Below, in pieces: positions 22,340-34,929 of a stretch of 64,000 nt of DNA (positions are counted from its first letter, which is position 1; the number at the start of each line of letters is the position of its first letter). The notes beneath the pieces are model-generated. The model saw nothing but the letters and a program-made list of their open reading frames with translations. It did no database searches and was not told the DNA's origin. Made by a program: the position numbers and the translations under genes. The DNA is from Epiperipatus broadwayi (taxonomy: Eukaryota; Onychophora; Udeonychophora; Euonychophora; Peripatidae). Where the stretch lies: positions 1 to 64,000 of the forward strand of contig JAQFVV010013383.1 in NCBI GenBank assembly GCA_028023455.1, read 5' to 3'.

Positions 22340-23813
22340 AACATTACAATCTACAAATAACCAAAGTATACTCCATTTCTGTCAAACATTCATTTGGATA
22401 TTTTCATGCCCATTTATGTTAAGCATTTTTGTCAAAAAAGATTAGCTAATATATCACTTTTCTTTCTCTGTGATCTCCAGATATCTATACCTTTTTTCAT
22501 TTCTATCACTAACTAAATTTAGCTATAGCACTTTTAACTATGTATTGTTTACCCCTTCCAACATTAAAATGTTCCATGACAAATTAAAAATGTTGTTTGA
22601 TATGATCAAAAGCATATTATACATCTATATAAAAATCCTCTAATTCTTCATCACAATTAAAACTTGTGAATTTGACTTATCTTTTGTTACCTTAAATTAA
22701 GTTGAAAAACTAATCTGTCTAATATATGATCAATCTTCACAATGTTGTTTTTCAATTTTTTTTATATTTATAATGATCTTACTTGACTTGCGTGTTTCAA
22801 TATTTATTATCTTTATAGTAAAATACGTATATAATTTTTAAATCAATTATCTCACAAATTCCACCAATGACCATTTTAATATTATACAGTCCTTTTTCTA
22901 ATTTATGCAACTTTCGTTTATATAAAAGTGATCTATAATTGTAAGTCCCTCATAATAGATTACCATCAAATTACAGCCCAGTATTATTAAAATACTATAA
23001 AATAATTCAAATATAAATACTTAATGTATTTATTACAGCTACTATTTGACAAGAATGGCAAGCTAGAAAGCTTAGTTCATTAATAAGCAATGATTTCATT
23101 AATTTACCAATTACAGGGTATCACATTATTTCCTGAAATAGTGGTCGGTTTTATGAGTATTGTTAAAATGACATTTTCATAGATATCTTTATCATATTTG
23201 TCATAAAGTGATGAAAAAAAAAGATATATAATATGACCTACCTGACACAGATTTTCATGGTAAAATGTGAGAAAAAAAAGTTGATTGGTGACTTTCATTT
23301 ATTGTTTAGAGTTTATTTGAGCAATGTTCAGTAACCATAATATTCATAGCCTTCTTCTAAACTTTCAGAGAGTTGTTTTGGTGCTGCAGAAGTCCTTGGA
23401 GCAGCTCTTTCAATTGATGAATGTGTTTTATGTTTACAGTAGAGTAAGTAAACCATATTTTAATTTCAGTTCTTTTTTGAATAATTGTGTAAACCAATTT
23501 GGATGATCATTTCAATCCATGTCAATTTTCAGTGATATATTGCAGCTACAATTAGGCAAGAAGTAAAAAAAAAAATGTGATGCAGAAAAAAGACATGATT
23601 TTAAGATATCAAGCAAACAGTAATTTGAAGAAGAATTTATGTGCAAAAAAAAATTGTTCTTCAGATATTTATTAGCATAAAAATTATTTTCAATTTTTCT
23701 CTTTCTCTCTCAAACATCTTTCTCTAAAGTTAGAGTAGGCATAGTTGTTAACATGGCTGCTAATGAAGAGATGAGTAAATTAAAAATGCAAAAAGTATAA
23801 TAAAAATCATTCT

Positions 23814-24185
23814 AAAACAGGCAAAACTCTCTATATGTATTGCCACTCAATGCAAGCCAAGGTAATCAATGGATGCCAGAAGGCTTGTGCATAAAATCCC
23901 TATCTAGTGCCTACTCATCCAATATCCCCAGACTAGTTTCTGGCTTGTGGCCTTCATCAGTGAGGAGCCTTGGATCTGAGAGCACTGCACCTAGATCTTA
24001 GGATCTAATGCAACCCTCCAACAGCCACCTTTTATCTCTACTTAACTACAAAACAATGAGTCTTAAATTGAAAACACTATAATATTTTCAATTCAAATTC
24101 ATTAGTTTATATAGAAAGTTTTGCATGTTTTAGTAACAATTATAAGTAAGCATAGGAAATGATAATCATGTGATGTTTATTGGCT
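23814..24185 (-). mobile_element. Family X short retroposed element, long form
   Basis: Flanked by 13-bp duplications taaaaatcattct (23801-23813) and taaaaataattct (24186-24198). In minus sense it begins CCAATAAACATCACATGATT, soon followed by an inverted copy of its own 3' end (AAAACATGCAAAACTTTC), then an AT-rich middle, a tRNA-like stretch, the hammerhead, and the 3' terminus GAGTTTTGCCTGTTTTA. The RNA's two ends could therefore pair. This is the best copy for defining the family. Confidence 0.85.
23925..23966 (-). ncRNA. Type I hammerhead ribozyme motif, family X (intact)
   Basis: In minus sense: stem I TCCTCA, core CTGATGA, stem-loop II AGGCCACAAGCCA (GGC/GCC), GAA, stem III AC/GT with loop TA, cleavage nucleotide C (a GUC triplet), then TGGGGA, which closes six pairs with TCCTCA including one wobble. 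Every invariant core position is present. The innermost A-A next to stem II is unpaired, which may lower activity. Confidence 0.75.
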
Positions 24186-24199
24186 TAAAAATAATTCTA

Positions 24200-25490
24200 T
24201 TTGATTTCACTTGATAATGCTGAGCATGTCTATTCCCATTCTGTAACTACTTATGTAAATAATAGGTTAAAAATGATTTAATCATTAGAATAAACAACTA
24301 CCAACTGGTTGCCAATTTTTTTATGTTTTTCCTTATTTTGTTTACTATCTGGTTAAGAATACACATATACCTGAAATAAATCCAAAGTTCCTTTGATAAT
24401 CCTCAGCTATTTATTTTTGAAAAAATCCTTGGTTCCCCACAATAAAGACTCAGGTCATGGACAGAGTAGGCAAATGCAATAATTATTGTGCTGAGAAGAC
24501 TTTTGTAATCAATGAATACTTAAACAAAAAAATGCTTCAAATACTTCTGGATTTTAAACCTAATTAATCTACCGTGAACACACTATATTCATTGAATAAA
24601 TATCTTTTGCTATTATTATGTTATTTAACCTAAGAGTCCGAATATTTTGAAAACTATCACCAGTCATAATACACGAAAATGAAAAAAACAGCTAAGTGTT
24701 GAAGTGGTAAAAATTTAAAACAATGAAAGGTCAGTTGAAATTAACTTTATACTCAAAAAAGCAGACAAAAGTGTGCAAACTTTCACTGCTTTAATGACGT
24801 AGAAGCATACTGATTCCACACTCTTTGGGAACAACAGTGGTAATTGTGTGATGATTCCTATGGATTCAAAGACTTGTTTCTTTCCAAAATATTTTGAAAA
24901 GTCAGCTCAGCAGTGAAAGAAGTGCTTTGAAGTTAACAGTGATTATGAGCCACGCACTTTAAAGAATGTAAACTTTTCTTCTATAACTCAAAGCTTACTT
25001 ATTTTCATACTTTGCGTAGTTTTAAAAACTGGTGTGACAATTTACAAAAAAATATAGCCAGTATATTATTTATTATTAAAGAATGGCACGATGGAGTTAT
25101 TTATTATATATAATACTAATCTAGTTGTGGAATTAACAAGAGCCTGAAAGCTTCCAATAATAAAAAAACTATAAAATCTTCCCAAATTTAACAAAAGAGA
25201 ATAATGAAGATGGATATATAACATGAACTTTCAAGCAACACAAAAAATAGAAAAGAACTTAAAACTTAACAGCTGATATTAGAAATTATTCTAAAAAAAT
25301 TAATATGTGAATTGTGATTTGAACAAAAAATATGATGCAATGGATAATTTAAAATCAAACGGTAAAATAGTGGAAGTGCAATAAAATATCATGCTCAACT
25401 ATTAATATCAGAAAATCATGTCTGACAAAGTGCTAATACTTAAATATTTTTTTTTTAAAAAAAAGATATATATATATAATTAATTAAATT
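24200..25490. other. AT-rich intron, nothing recognised
   Basis: No family match seen. A less AT-rich stretch at 24780-24970 has no recognisable coding. Confidence 0.5.
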
Positions 25491-25539
25491 CCTCCAGTGC
25501 TTAATATATATATATGTCATATTATTATTACTATTTGTG

Positions 25540-25685
25540 GGATATTCCGTGTAGTGAAAAAGCTAAATGCTGACGTTTCAGTACAATATCAAGAGGACAC
25601 TCTGAGGAAGGTACTTGATAGTACTGAAACGTCAGCATTTAGCTTTTTCACTATACGGAATATCCCGCAAATAGTAATAATAATA
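25540..25685. repeat. Palindromic family V unit with hammerhead-like centre
   Basis: ggatattccgtgtagtgaaa ... gctgacgtttcagta on the left is inverted on the right (tactgaaacgtcagc ... ttcactatacggaatatcc). The centre holds CTGAGGA (25602-25608) and GAAAC-GTC (25626-25633) with stem II GTAC/GTAC. Stem I is short (two pairs), so this copy is only hammerhead-like. Confidence 0.75.
25602..25633 (+). ncRNA. Hammerhead-like core, family V
   Basis: CTGAGGA and GAAACGTC flank a stable stem II (A-GGTAC...GTAC-T). The GUC cleavage triplet is present, but stem I pairs only over two positions. Confidence 0.5.
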
Positions 25686-26089
25686 TGACATCTTTTATCC
25701 GTGAAAACATTAGAATTAATATATATATATAGTATTATTTCTGGGAATTTCCATGAAATAAAAATATAGCTGACATTTTAGTACAATAGCAAGTACTTTA
25801 AAATCGTTATTTTTTTCTTTTCTTAAATTCCATTAGTTAAGAAGTTTAAAAAAATATTTTATCCTCCAATAGTTTTTTCCAAATACTAATTTTCTTTAAT
25901 TCACACTTTCCATTTAAGCTTGTAGGCCTTTTAAAGCATCCCTTAGCAATCTCTGATCATATTTTTCACTTTTTGCCAGAAAATATGTTTTATTAAAATT
26001 GATGTCATGGTAAAGTTAATAAACAGCTGATGAATTAGATTTTTCTCTAACTGCCACAATGTGTTCTTCTTTTCTCATGTTTATTCTAC

Positions 26090-26400
26090 AATGAAATTCC
26101 ATGTGGAGTTTGTTTACCTTCATACATTGGACAGACCAATCATAGAATAAACATAAGAAAAAAAGAACAAACTTTGTCAGTTAGAGAAAAATCTAATTCA
26201 TAAGCCATTTATTTATTCACACATTAAATTAACAAACCATGACATCAATTTTAATAAAACACTATAAAACACATATTCTGCCAAAACTTGAACAATATGA
26301 CCAGAGACTACTAAGGGAAGTAAAGAGATTTTTAAAAGGCCTGTGAGCATAAATGAATAACGTGAATTAAAGAAAATTAACAATATCTGGAAAATGCTAT
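26090..26400 (+). pseudogene. Penelope-like GIY-YIG endonuclease remnant
   Basis: The plus strand reads IPCGVCLPSYIGQTNHRIN then IRKKEQTLSVREKSNS, a stop, and AIYLFTH. IPC..C...YIGQT-x-RRI-like plus a downstream SA...H match the PLE endonuclease. Several stops follow, so it is dead. The minus-oriented mirror copy is at 25860-26095. Confidence 0.75.
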
Positions 26401-26525
26401 TGGAGGATAAAAATATATTTTTAAAACTTCTCAATCAATAAAATTTAAGAATGAGGAGAAAGTAACAAAAGAAAAAAAAAAAGATTTTAAATTTCACCAC
26501 ACTCATTTTTATGATTTGAGAAAGA

Positions 26526-26567
26526 AGCTCTGAGGAAAATACTTGTTATTGCTGTGAAACATCAGCT
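26526..26567 (+). ncRNA. Hammerhead ribozyme motif, family V
   Basis: AGCT (26526-26529), core CTGAGGA (26530-26536), an imperfect stem-loop II (26537-26555), GAA (26556-26558), A-C/A-T stem III with one mismatch, cleavage nucleotide C (26563), then AGCT (26564-26567) closing stem I. It lies directly downstream of the PLE endonuclease remnant. Confidence 0.6.
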
Positions 26568-26689
26568 GTTTAGCTATTATATTTTTATTACATGGTTACA
26601 TAGCTATTATATTTTTATTATATAGAAGCTCTTGGAAATAATACTATGAATTCATTTATCCATGAGTATATTAGAATTAACAATATATA

Positions 26690-27870
26690 TACATATATAT
26701 ATATATAACATTTGAGAATAAAACTCATATAACACCATACAATAAATATTTTTAAAATAATCTCACCAAGCATAAATGTAAATATGATAATTCTTAAACA
26801 TAAAGTATATCAATTGTTTGTTTTATTAGACTTTTTTGCATGTAAGAAGTTATTTTCAGATATTTGCAATAAATGATAAATCTTTTTAGACAGATTATAC
26901 CAACATTTATAACAGAGTGCTGAAAGGGCAAATGATATAATATCATTATTGCAAAGTATACCAGATGCAATAGGCAAATTATTCCATGAGTAATATCAAT
27001 TACCTAATAAGTTTGCAAAAAGTAATGGCAAACTGAGAACTTACTTCTTGAAGGCGTATGATACCTCCAAATTAGTGATGAAGACTGCCTCTTAATATAA
27101 TTTTGTTTTTACAGTCAATGCATTAACATGCATCTCTTCCTAGATTACATGTGTAGAGAAGAACAACAAAATGTCCATTTATCAACAAATATATGGATGG
27201 CTAGCTACACTAAATAAGACTAGAAGCTTGAAAAAAAATCCTAAGACTTCTTAAAAATTCTAAATATGACAAAAGAATTCTACATTCAACTCAAATTTGA
27301 TCACTAAGTACTAAAATGGCAAATGATCGTCATTATTATACCACAAGAATCTTTTCCTAATTTAGTCACTTGAAAACATTTTCACATATCTTAATGTTGT
27401 GTGCTACTTCATTATATAATGATGCAGATCTGCATTTGAAATGCTTAGAATTGTGGTGAAAAACTGAAAGTGGTAAAATAACATATGGCTAATTTCTAGG
27501 TAGGTCATATGATGTTTAAGCACCTAAAGTGGAGAATGAGTATAATAGATCCATTCACGTGATCTATCTAAGATGTGGTTAAACTTTAGTCAGCTAAGGA
27601 TCGGTTGATAATCACCAGCTCGAGCCGGCCATTCACTGACTGCACAAAGCCATTACTGCTTTATAACCTTATAACAAAGAATTTCTCATTAATAGACTTT
27701 AAATGTCGAGATTCTAAAATAAATTTTTAGTTGAGGATTGATAGAAAGTAATAGCATAAAACCACTAATGATGATAATCTACTTATTAATAGATTCTAGA
27801 ATATCTTGCTAAAAACTTTTGGAATAATATTATATGTAGATTTCAAGACTTTCAATTAAAATTAAAAACA
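26690..27870. other. AT-rich intron, nothing recognised
   Basis: No repeat partner or coding signature was recognised. A short GC-richer patch at 27600-27650 is unexplained. Confidence 0.5.
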
Positions 27871-27879
27871 TATGTATAG

Positions 27880-28440
27880 GAATTGTATTTATATATTGGA
27901 GTATTTCCATCATTCAATATTAAGTATTGAATGTCTTTGAAAAAAAATTAACTTTATTTAAATTTTCCATTTACATTCAACTGGTAATAATAGCCCACAG
28001 GTTAGTAAATGCATAACGTTCTGAGAGGAATTGTTATCCTCTTCTTCAGGTGTTGTTGGCCTGACCAGCGACAGTACTAGCATGGGAATCGAACTTGGAT
28101 GCGTGGATTCTTGAATATTGAACTTTAAGGTAGCAATCTAGCCAAATAAGTCACCCTTGCTCAGTTGGCTAGAGTGTTACCTTAAAAATTCAATATTCAA
28201 AAATCTACGAGTTCAAGTTTTAATCACATACTAGTACTATCGCTACTCAGGCTAGCAACCTTTGAAGAAGAAGAGAAGACTAATATCTCTTGAAACATTT
28301 ATACATATAATAACCAGTGTGCTATCACTATTAGTTGAATGTAATTGGAAAATTTAAATAAAGTTAAATTTTTCTAAAAAAATTCAATACTTGATACAGT
28401 ATTAGATGATAGAAATAGTCCAATATGTAAAAACAACTAA
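27880..28440. repeat. Inverted pair of tRNA-headed units, family Y
   Basis: A minus-oriented unit (about 27885-28155) and a plus-oriented unit (28150-28440) meet head to head at their tRNA-like starts. Each has an A-box such as TGCTCAGTTGGCTAGAGTG, a B-box GTTCGATTCCC (left) or a decayed one (right), a hammerhead-like core (28012-28052 minus; about 28259-28303 plus), and a tail containing agttgaatgtaa and ttcaatact. A second pair lies at 58723-59456. Confidence 0.8.
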
Positions 28441-28449
28441 AACACCATC

Positions 28450-29450
28450 ATCACAAATCTTCAGGAAAATACAATATGTATAAGAAATATATTGGAAACA
28501 AAGACATCTCCATTCATTATATGTAAACAATATTAAAATCTCACAGAAACTAAAATGAGTATTATTATTTTGCTTAATCAAGAACTTAGAAGATAAATAA
28601 GAGAATAAAAATTATATTCGTTGCACATATATAAAATATCATACAACAATAAGTAACTTTTTCAAAATTAACCGGTAGACATAATTACTTTTTCAAAATT
28701 TATAAATAAAATTTAAAAATAAACAACTATAAATTTGTTTTTTAACATCATTCTTTTAAAAAATGTGTACATACTTCATATTTTTTTATTCTTTTATGCT
28801 TAGATTACCCCCGCCCCCAATGAATTCCAGTAAATTTTCTAGAGCGTGATAGATTTGAAAACTTAGTATCAGTTGAGAGTTGCAATTTACAAACTACTTA
28901 AACTAAAGAAAAGTATTAATAATAAAAAATGAACAGAAAAAAAATAAAAGAAAAAGGCAGAAAGTGAACAATAGAAATAAAATGGAGAGTAAAAAAAAGT
29001 CGCTTATACTTTTTTTGAGCTAAAATGAATTCTTGTCCGTTTCTTTAATCAATAATTAAAAAAAAACTTTATTTCAGTAATGATGATACATTGTTTAACT
29101 GAAGGATACTAAAAAAGCCAATAAAAGCCAAATGACCATATAAAATAAAGTATATTTGAGAAAGCTTACGATTAACGACATAAAGAATCACTTGTTTGCT
29201 TGGAAGTAGTAATTTTAAAGGTGAACGGAAAGAAACTATTTTTCTTTAACCTCAGAAAGTTTTAGAAATTTCAACAAGTACATTATCTGTGGAATTATTA
29301 TCAAAACCCTTTTATTTATTTTTTACATGATAACCAAAATAATAATACTTATTATTAGATACTGTCAAGTAATGCTAATATATGAAGATCATATGATCTA
29401 TTGAATTAAAAAGCTGTAAATCTATAAAAATGTACGTTAAAATTAACAGC
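28450..29450. other. AT-rich intron, nothing recognised
   Basis: No coding or repeat signature recognised. Confidence 0.55.
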
Positions 29451-29759
29451 AGAAAAATGGGCAATTAGCTAGATAATAAAAGACTACGTAATTGTCTATT
29501 GGATACTGAAAGAAAAGAAACATCCTTGGAAAAGATCTACTATGAACTGGGATGAAGTCTGCAGAATCATTAAGGAAAATGAAAGTTTGATTTTTAATCG
29601 CAGTAGTCAAACAACATAAATTGATTAAGACAGAATAAAAGGGTTAACTCTCCTTAATTATATATAAAAATAGAATTTAAATTAAATTATTCTAGCAATA
29701 AAAAATAAATAACAATTAAAAAGCAAAATATGTTGAACTTGATATGAACTTTGACATTT

Positions 29760-32010
29760 CCATCTTGTACATTAATGTGTGGGTATATTGTAACAGTCAA
29801 GTTTGTACATTCGCGTAACAGAATTCAGAATCCAAGCAAAAGAGACCGAAGCTGACCAGACTAGGACTATGACATCCCGAGTCCGACCGCACTTCAACTC
29901 GTAAGTCAGGATTCCAAGACTCAAGACCCTACGAATGACCACCTTGAAATTACACGTAGTATACCTCTTTCCACACGGCCGACATAGGTCACGGAGAAGC
30001 AATAAGACTCTGATGAATAAAAGAAAGGTTCTTAATTGACTAAAATATCACTAAATTTAATTTAACTTAATGCATAGTTTTCACATATATATACTATAAA
30101 TAGTAATTAGAATTGGATTGAATTAGATCAATAACGAAACAGAGAACGAAATACATTAAATTAATTATATATTTATTTACAAATGGCATGAAATTGATCA
30201 GTTTTACACATTTTAGCGTCGAATGTACAAACATTGGGTGGATAAGAGAACACATTCTCTTTTTATATACAATTATAAATAGCTTTATAGAAATAATTTT
30301 TATACAATTCAAAATAGCTTTAGATAAATACTTTCATTTAATTTTCATAAATGGGTTTGACATGTGCCCATCTTATGAGTTGCTTTTCAACTAATACATA
30401 ATTAATCACTACGTTATGTCTATAAATCTCGATGAGCCAAATCCTATTACATTTGTGGCTGGAAGATACATAATTATATCGAACTTTGATCATGAATTTA
30501 TTTACTAAAATACCCATATATAATTTAATAACGAGCGCATAAACCAGCTCAAGTAATGATCGATTGAACATGGCTTTTGAGAGAAACTTTCAGAATGCTG
30601 AAAGCGTTATATAAAGGTGGGAGAGTTGGCTGAAATAAGATTTTATCAATGCGCTATGGCACAGGTAAACAATAATAAGAAAAGTCGCTCTGCGGATGGA
30701 TGAAATAACTTCAGGGTTCTTGCGACAAACGCCGGTACCCCGTAACCGATCGCAATGCTGCGTGAAAAGGAACATTGTGTTCAGGAATGGTGGGGGTCTT
30801 ACGTGCTAACCTGGCCTTGGCTCAGGCTTCGCTACTGCTCTACTCTATAAGAGAAGATGTGCTGGCAACGCCGTGGCTCCATCTTAAGATACGTATATTA
30901 CGTATAGCAGCAAAACGAGAATATTTTTATAAAATAATATCACATCCGCCAAGCAAAGAATAGTATATTTCATACTATGAAATACGAGTTAATAGCATAT
31001 TAGCTCTATCAAATTGGGACCAACTCTTGCGTAGCCTGATAATAAATGTCTATGCTACTAAAGGGAATATTATTACATCTGTACTTTGACATGTTCGATC
31101 TATTAAGTTACTTATAGATAATAAATATTTAAGGAGGAAAAGTATATTTCTATGGACTTAAGAATTTAAATGTCAAATATACTTATATGATCAAGGCTAA
31201 ATTTAATTCTAAATAAACTTATCAAGTTAAGTTTTTTTAAATGGTTGATTATAAAAGAGCCACATTTCACATATTAAATCATTTAAATAATAAAAAAAAT
31301 AGGATTTCGAAACAGCGTAGAAAGTTGATGCTAGAAATAAATTACGCGAAGATTTTCAAATAATATCTTCTTAAAACATACATGAAATTAAGTGCTCACT
31401 GTTTCGAAATTTTGGCATATAAAATATAATAAGCATTTAAAATAAAATAAGCAAAGAAATATAGACACAACCACAGTGATATAACTTTAAACTAAATAAT
31501 TTACTTTGAAGTGAAAATATAAATAAGTCAGATTATTTAAACATTAACACATTAAATTGTGAATAGTAATTGATGTATTTAAAATATTAAATGGATTTTA
31601 AGTTTCGATTACATTTTAGCTTTATCATTATTTTAAAAGAAAGTTAGCTAACTTATATAAATATTATTACATTTAGAATTACACAGAATTACACAGAGCT
31701 CTGCGGTTTGAAAAATAAAACGGTACCGGTATGATTTATCTGCAAGTTCTTGGCTGTTGGTTTGGTTTAGTTTGACTGGGCAGCATCATCTTTCTCCTTA
31801 TGTTAGGCGTTCTATCGGCATGATGGTGGTTTAGGCATTTCGACGAGAGAAACCCCGTTCTCCCGCGGAGTAACAGCAACAAGATGCCCGCTTTTAGCCG
31901 GACATGTTCAAATTAACAATTGTGAATACTGGCTACAACTCTCACTAACAATATGGCTGTCTGTCTCCTGTTAAAAATACAGAGTATTTATATGCTTTCC
32001 TTATCGGAAT
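29760..32010. other. Less AT-rich, CpG-containing segment of unknown identity
   Basis: Compared with its flanks this segment has many CG dinucleotides and balanced composition (notably 29800-30000, 30580-30900, 31720-31950) but no convincing ORF. On the minus strand it shows a TATAAATA-like box near 31990. A GCGGATGTG...TTTTGCTGC pair (30949 to 30907, minus) recurs on the plus strand at 38350-38398, and a GCTGTTTCGAAAT motif recurs at 31304, 31397 and 37941. It could be part of a long-LTR or other large non-coding mobile element; not identified. Confidence 0.45.
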
Positions 32011-32859
32011 CTCCCGCCTCAAAACTCACTAAACTCAGGAATTTAATTAAGTGTTTTTCAATTTATAATTCAGATCTTAGATAACTTATGTTAGAAACAT
32101 TCCATAAGCTATTATTATAATTAAGATTTTTCGTTGCAAACAATTGTCCAATTTAGATTTTAAAATAACTTAAATCTTATCTAAGGAGATTTTAATTAGT
32201 AAATTTTTAACTAGTTTTACTTTTTACGAATTCCAGGTGTGGTCGTTAATGACACTTGTTTACAACCAAAAATCTTTTAATTACTTGACCAGCTTTTATT
32301 TTTAATCTTACATAGAAACTCTTTCTATTTAAAAACAACCTTTTAACATTTTTTTAAAACAAAAACATTTTTATCATATTTATTAAAAACAATTTACAAA
32401 CATATTTTGATATAGCTTTTAAATATATTTTCGAGAAACTTTTCCCTGAAATATATTTAAAACAAGAAATCTTTTAACAATTTTTAAAGAAACATTTACT
32501 AGTATTTTTAGATAACGGCTTTTACATATTTTAAATCATATTTTTTTTCTATATAGCACAGATTATATATCCACATACGAAATTACAATATTAAACAACA
32601 AAATTAATAATTTACTCTTAACTTAAATAATATAATAACCATTTTTAGAAATCTTAAATAACTTTAGTACGCTATAATTTTACTAATCCTATCTAATTAT
32701 AGCGTTCGTTCGCACGTAAATATATAATACTGTTTATACAGACATGAACGAATTTTATATTTATTAACATTTAAATAGGTTCGAACTTAGCACAGATGAG
32801 AGTGTCATTAGGTTTGATGGTGAAACGGAAAGGGATTGGAGATTTCTGTTTCAATATAT

Positions 32860-33900
32860 ATATTAAAATAATTACATAATACTTAAATAAATAATTTAAA
32901 ATTAAAATAACTTAATAATAGTGGTTATATAATAATAATGTATGAAAGTTTTTTTTTTTTACGGATATAAATATTCTATTGCATATAACAGAGCACTATA
33001 TAATACATTATATGAACTTTAGTATTTCATTCTTGTATATTAGTGTGTGCGTATATATATTAATATAAACTGCCAAATCAGAATTTAAATATAAATTTTT
33101 TATTTATAGGTATAATAATCACCTCCATACTTCTCCATTCTTTTTAAATTCATTTAAATAAAGATATAATAAAAGATAAATGACCCCCAAGATGCAGATA
33201 TATTAATCTTTAACTGAGGTTTAAAGTTTATATCTGTGCTAGAGATAATCTCTAGTTTCGATAATGATTAGTAATAATCATTATTGTATTTATCTGAAAT
33301 GGATGGCGTCAAGGCTGTGAGTGGAGAAAGTTAGACAATAGTAAATGAAAATGTAACAATTTTTTATTTAATACAATTAATTGAGCAGAGTATACTTTCA
33401 ACGTGTGGGCACCATAATAATGGTTATTCTGCTGAGAATATTAAATATATATATATATATGTAATATCTTAATGTTCGTCTGAAAATGTCTGATTATGAC
33501 ATCTTTCTTGTAATTATATGTTGGATTTTTTTTCTTATCTCATTAAATTGTTAAAATTTTTAGAAACCAATCAAATCTAAACTTTTCTAATATATCCAGT
33601 TGTTGTTAATAACAGACAAGTTACCAACGTTTAGATTTGCGAATACTTCATTTAGGGTGATATTGGAACCTATTAGCATATTTTCTTAACATTTAATAAA
33701 ATGGATGAATCGATTACAGCATCAATCATAAATTCAATATTAATAGATATAGAAGTCCCTAGTTCAATTCCCATATTAATACTGTTAAACTTTATGATAT
33801 AAATAGTTTATGATATAAATAGCTCAACATATAATTTCAAACAATATTTACATAAATAATTGAATGAACACTGTTATTTTACATTCATACATAAAAACCT
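32860..33900. other. AT-rich intron, nothing recognised
   Basis: Only a TA repeat near 33449 stands out. Confidence 0.6.
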
Positions 33901-33911
33901 TTACAATAAAG

Positions 33912-34383
33912 CAGTGGTGGGCAAATAGCAACCCTAAGGCCACATGTGGCCCGCTAAGAGGTTTTATGCAGCCCACCAAGACATAAAAAAAATCCGCCTT
34001 GAACTGAGATTTCCGGCCCATGCGCGACCGAAGATTCGTCTCGTATTTTTGACTAGGATAGCCACGTCAATACACATGCGCAATGTAGATACAATGTGCA
34101 CTGCTTTTCCAGTTGATCTGGTTAATTTCAATTTTGTCTTTGCATTAGCAAATATATACATTTCCAACTTTAGTGAAACCATGAACCCTCTGAAAAATGT
34201 AAAATTGGTGACGGATGTCATGTGTTTAATGAAGAATGGATCAACAAATATTTTTTCGGTAATACAGGGAATAAAGCAGTGTGTTTATTGTGTCATGAAA
34301 AAAAGGTGCAGTCTCCACTAACCTTCACTTCCACAATGTGCCCCCCTCTGTGGCCCCCGAGCCAAAACAATTGCCCACCGCTG
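33912..34383 (+). mobile_element. Deleted hAT transposon with TIRs and 8-bp target duplication
   Basis: The termini are CAGTGGTGGGCAA (33912) and TTGCCCACCGCTG (to 34383). The 8-bp duplication is caataaag (33904-33911) / caatagag (34384-34391), one mismatch apart, as expected for hAT. Inside, the plus strand reads ETMNPLKNVKLVTDVM then a segment ending QGIKQCVYCVMKKR, resembling the start of a BED-finger hAT transposase. The rest of the transposase is deleted, so the copy is non-autonomous. Confidence 0.85.
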
Positions 34384-34399
34384 CAATAGAGTATAATGT

Positions 34400-34925
34400 G
34401 TGTATGTATATATAAATAAATTACTCTTCAAAGTTTCCATCATACTCAACAATAAATTCACATAAAACTCTTACTGACATCATCATAGTAGTTTATCACA
34501 TGAACGAAATCTAATCTCGACTTCCTTTAATTGTTTTATATCTCATTATCATACTGTATTCTACTCCCAATAATTAAAGTTTTTACTTTTACAAAATAAT
34601 CTTTTTTCTAATCTTAAAAAGTTATAAATAAGTTTTATTTTCTATTTTAAAAGAATCAGTCTTTTAAAATTCTTTAATTCCTTTAAACTTATTATTTTCA
34701 TTAGTAATTTACACCTATATATGTATGTGCATTTAAGCATACACATGCATATTATTACTTCCCCCAAGTGCAGAGATTAGATTTTAATCTTTGAATTCAG
34801 TACCTAGTCAATAAGATACGTGGAGGTTTTATCTTCCTTTTAGCATGCTGTTGTGAATTATGTTTTGACTCACTTGGTACACTCTCTGTAAATATTGTTG
34901 TTTATAAATCACAATCATTCTTTTT
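34400..34925. other. AT-rich intron, nothing recognised
   Basis: No signature recognised. Confidence 0.6.
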
Positions 34926-34929
34926 CTTT

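Larger units (their letters stand above)
25730..26640. mobile_element. Penelope-like palindrome, family V
   Basis: A minus-oriented half (25730-26095) and a plus-oriented half (26142-26640) are inverted copies: for example ttagatttttctctaactg (26029) against cagttagagaaaaatctaa (26180), and tcctccaatag (25863) against ctattggagga (26397). Each half runs from a GIY-YIG endonuclease remnant to the hammerhead-bearing tail. It physically links the hammerhead tail to a PLE coding region. Confidence 0.75.

Noticed and set aside
29772-30002. 76-codon minus-strand frame in the unknown segment
   Set aside because: No recognisable domain; probably a by-product of locally lower AT content.
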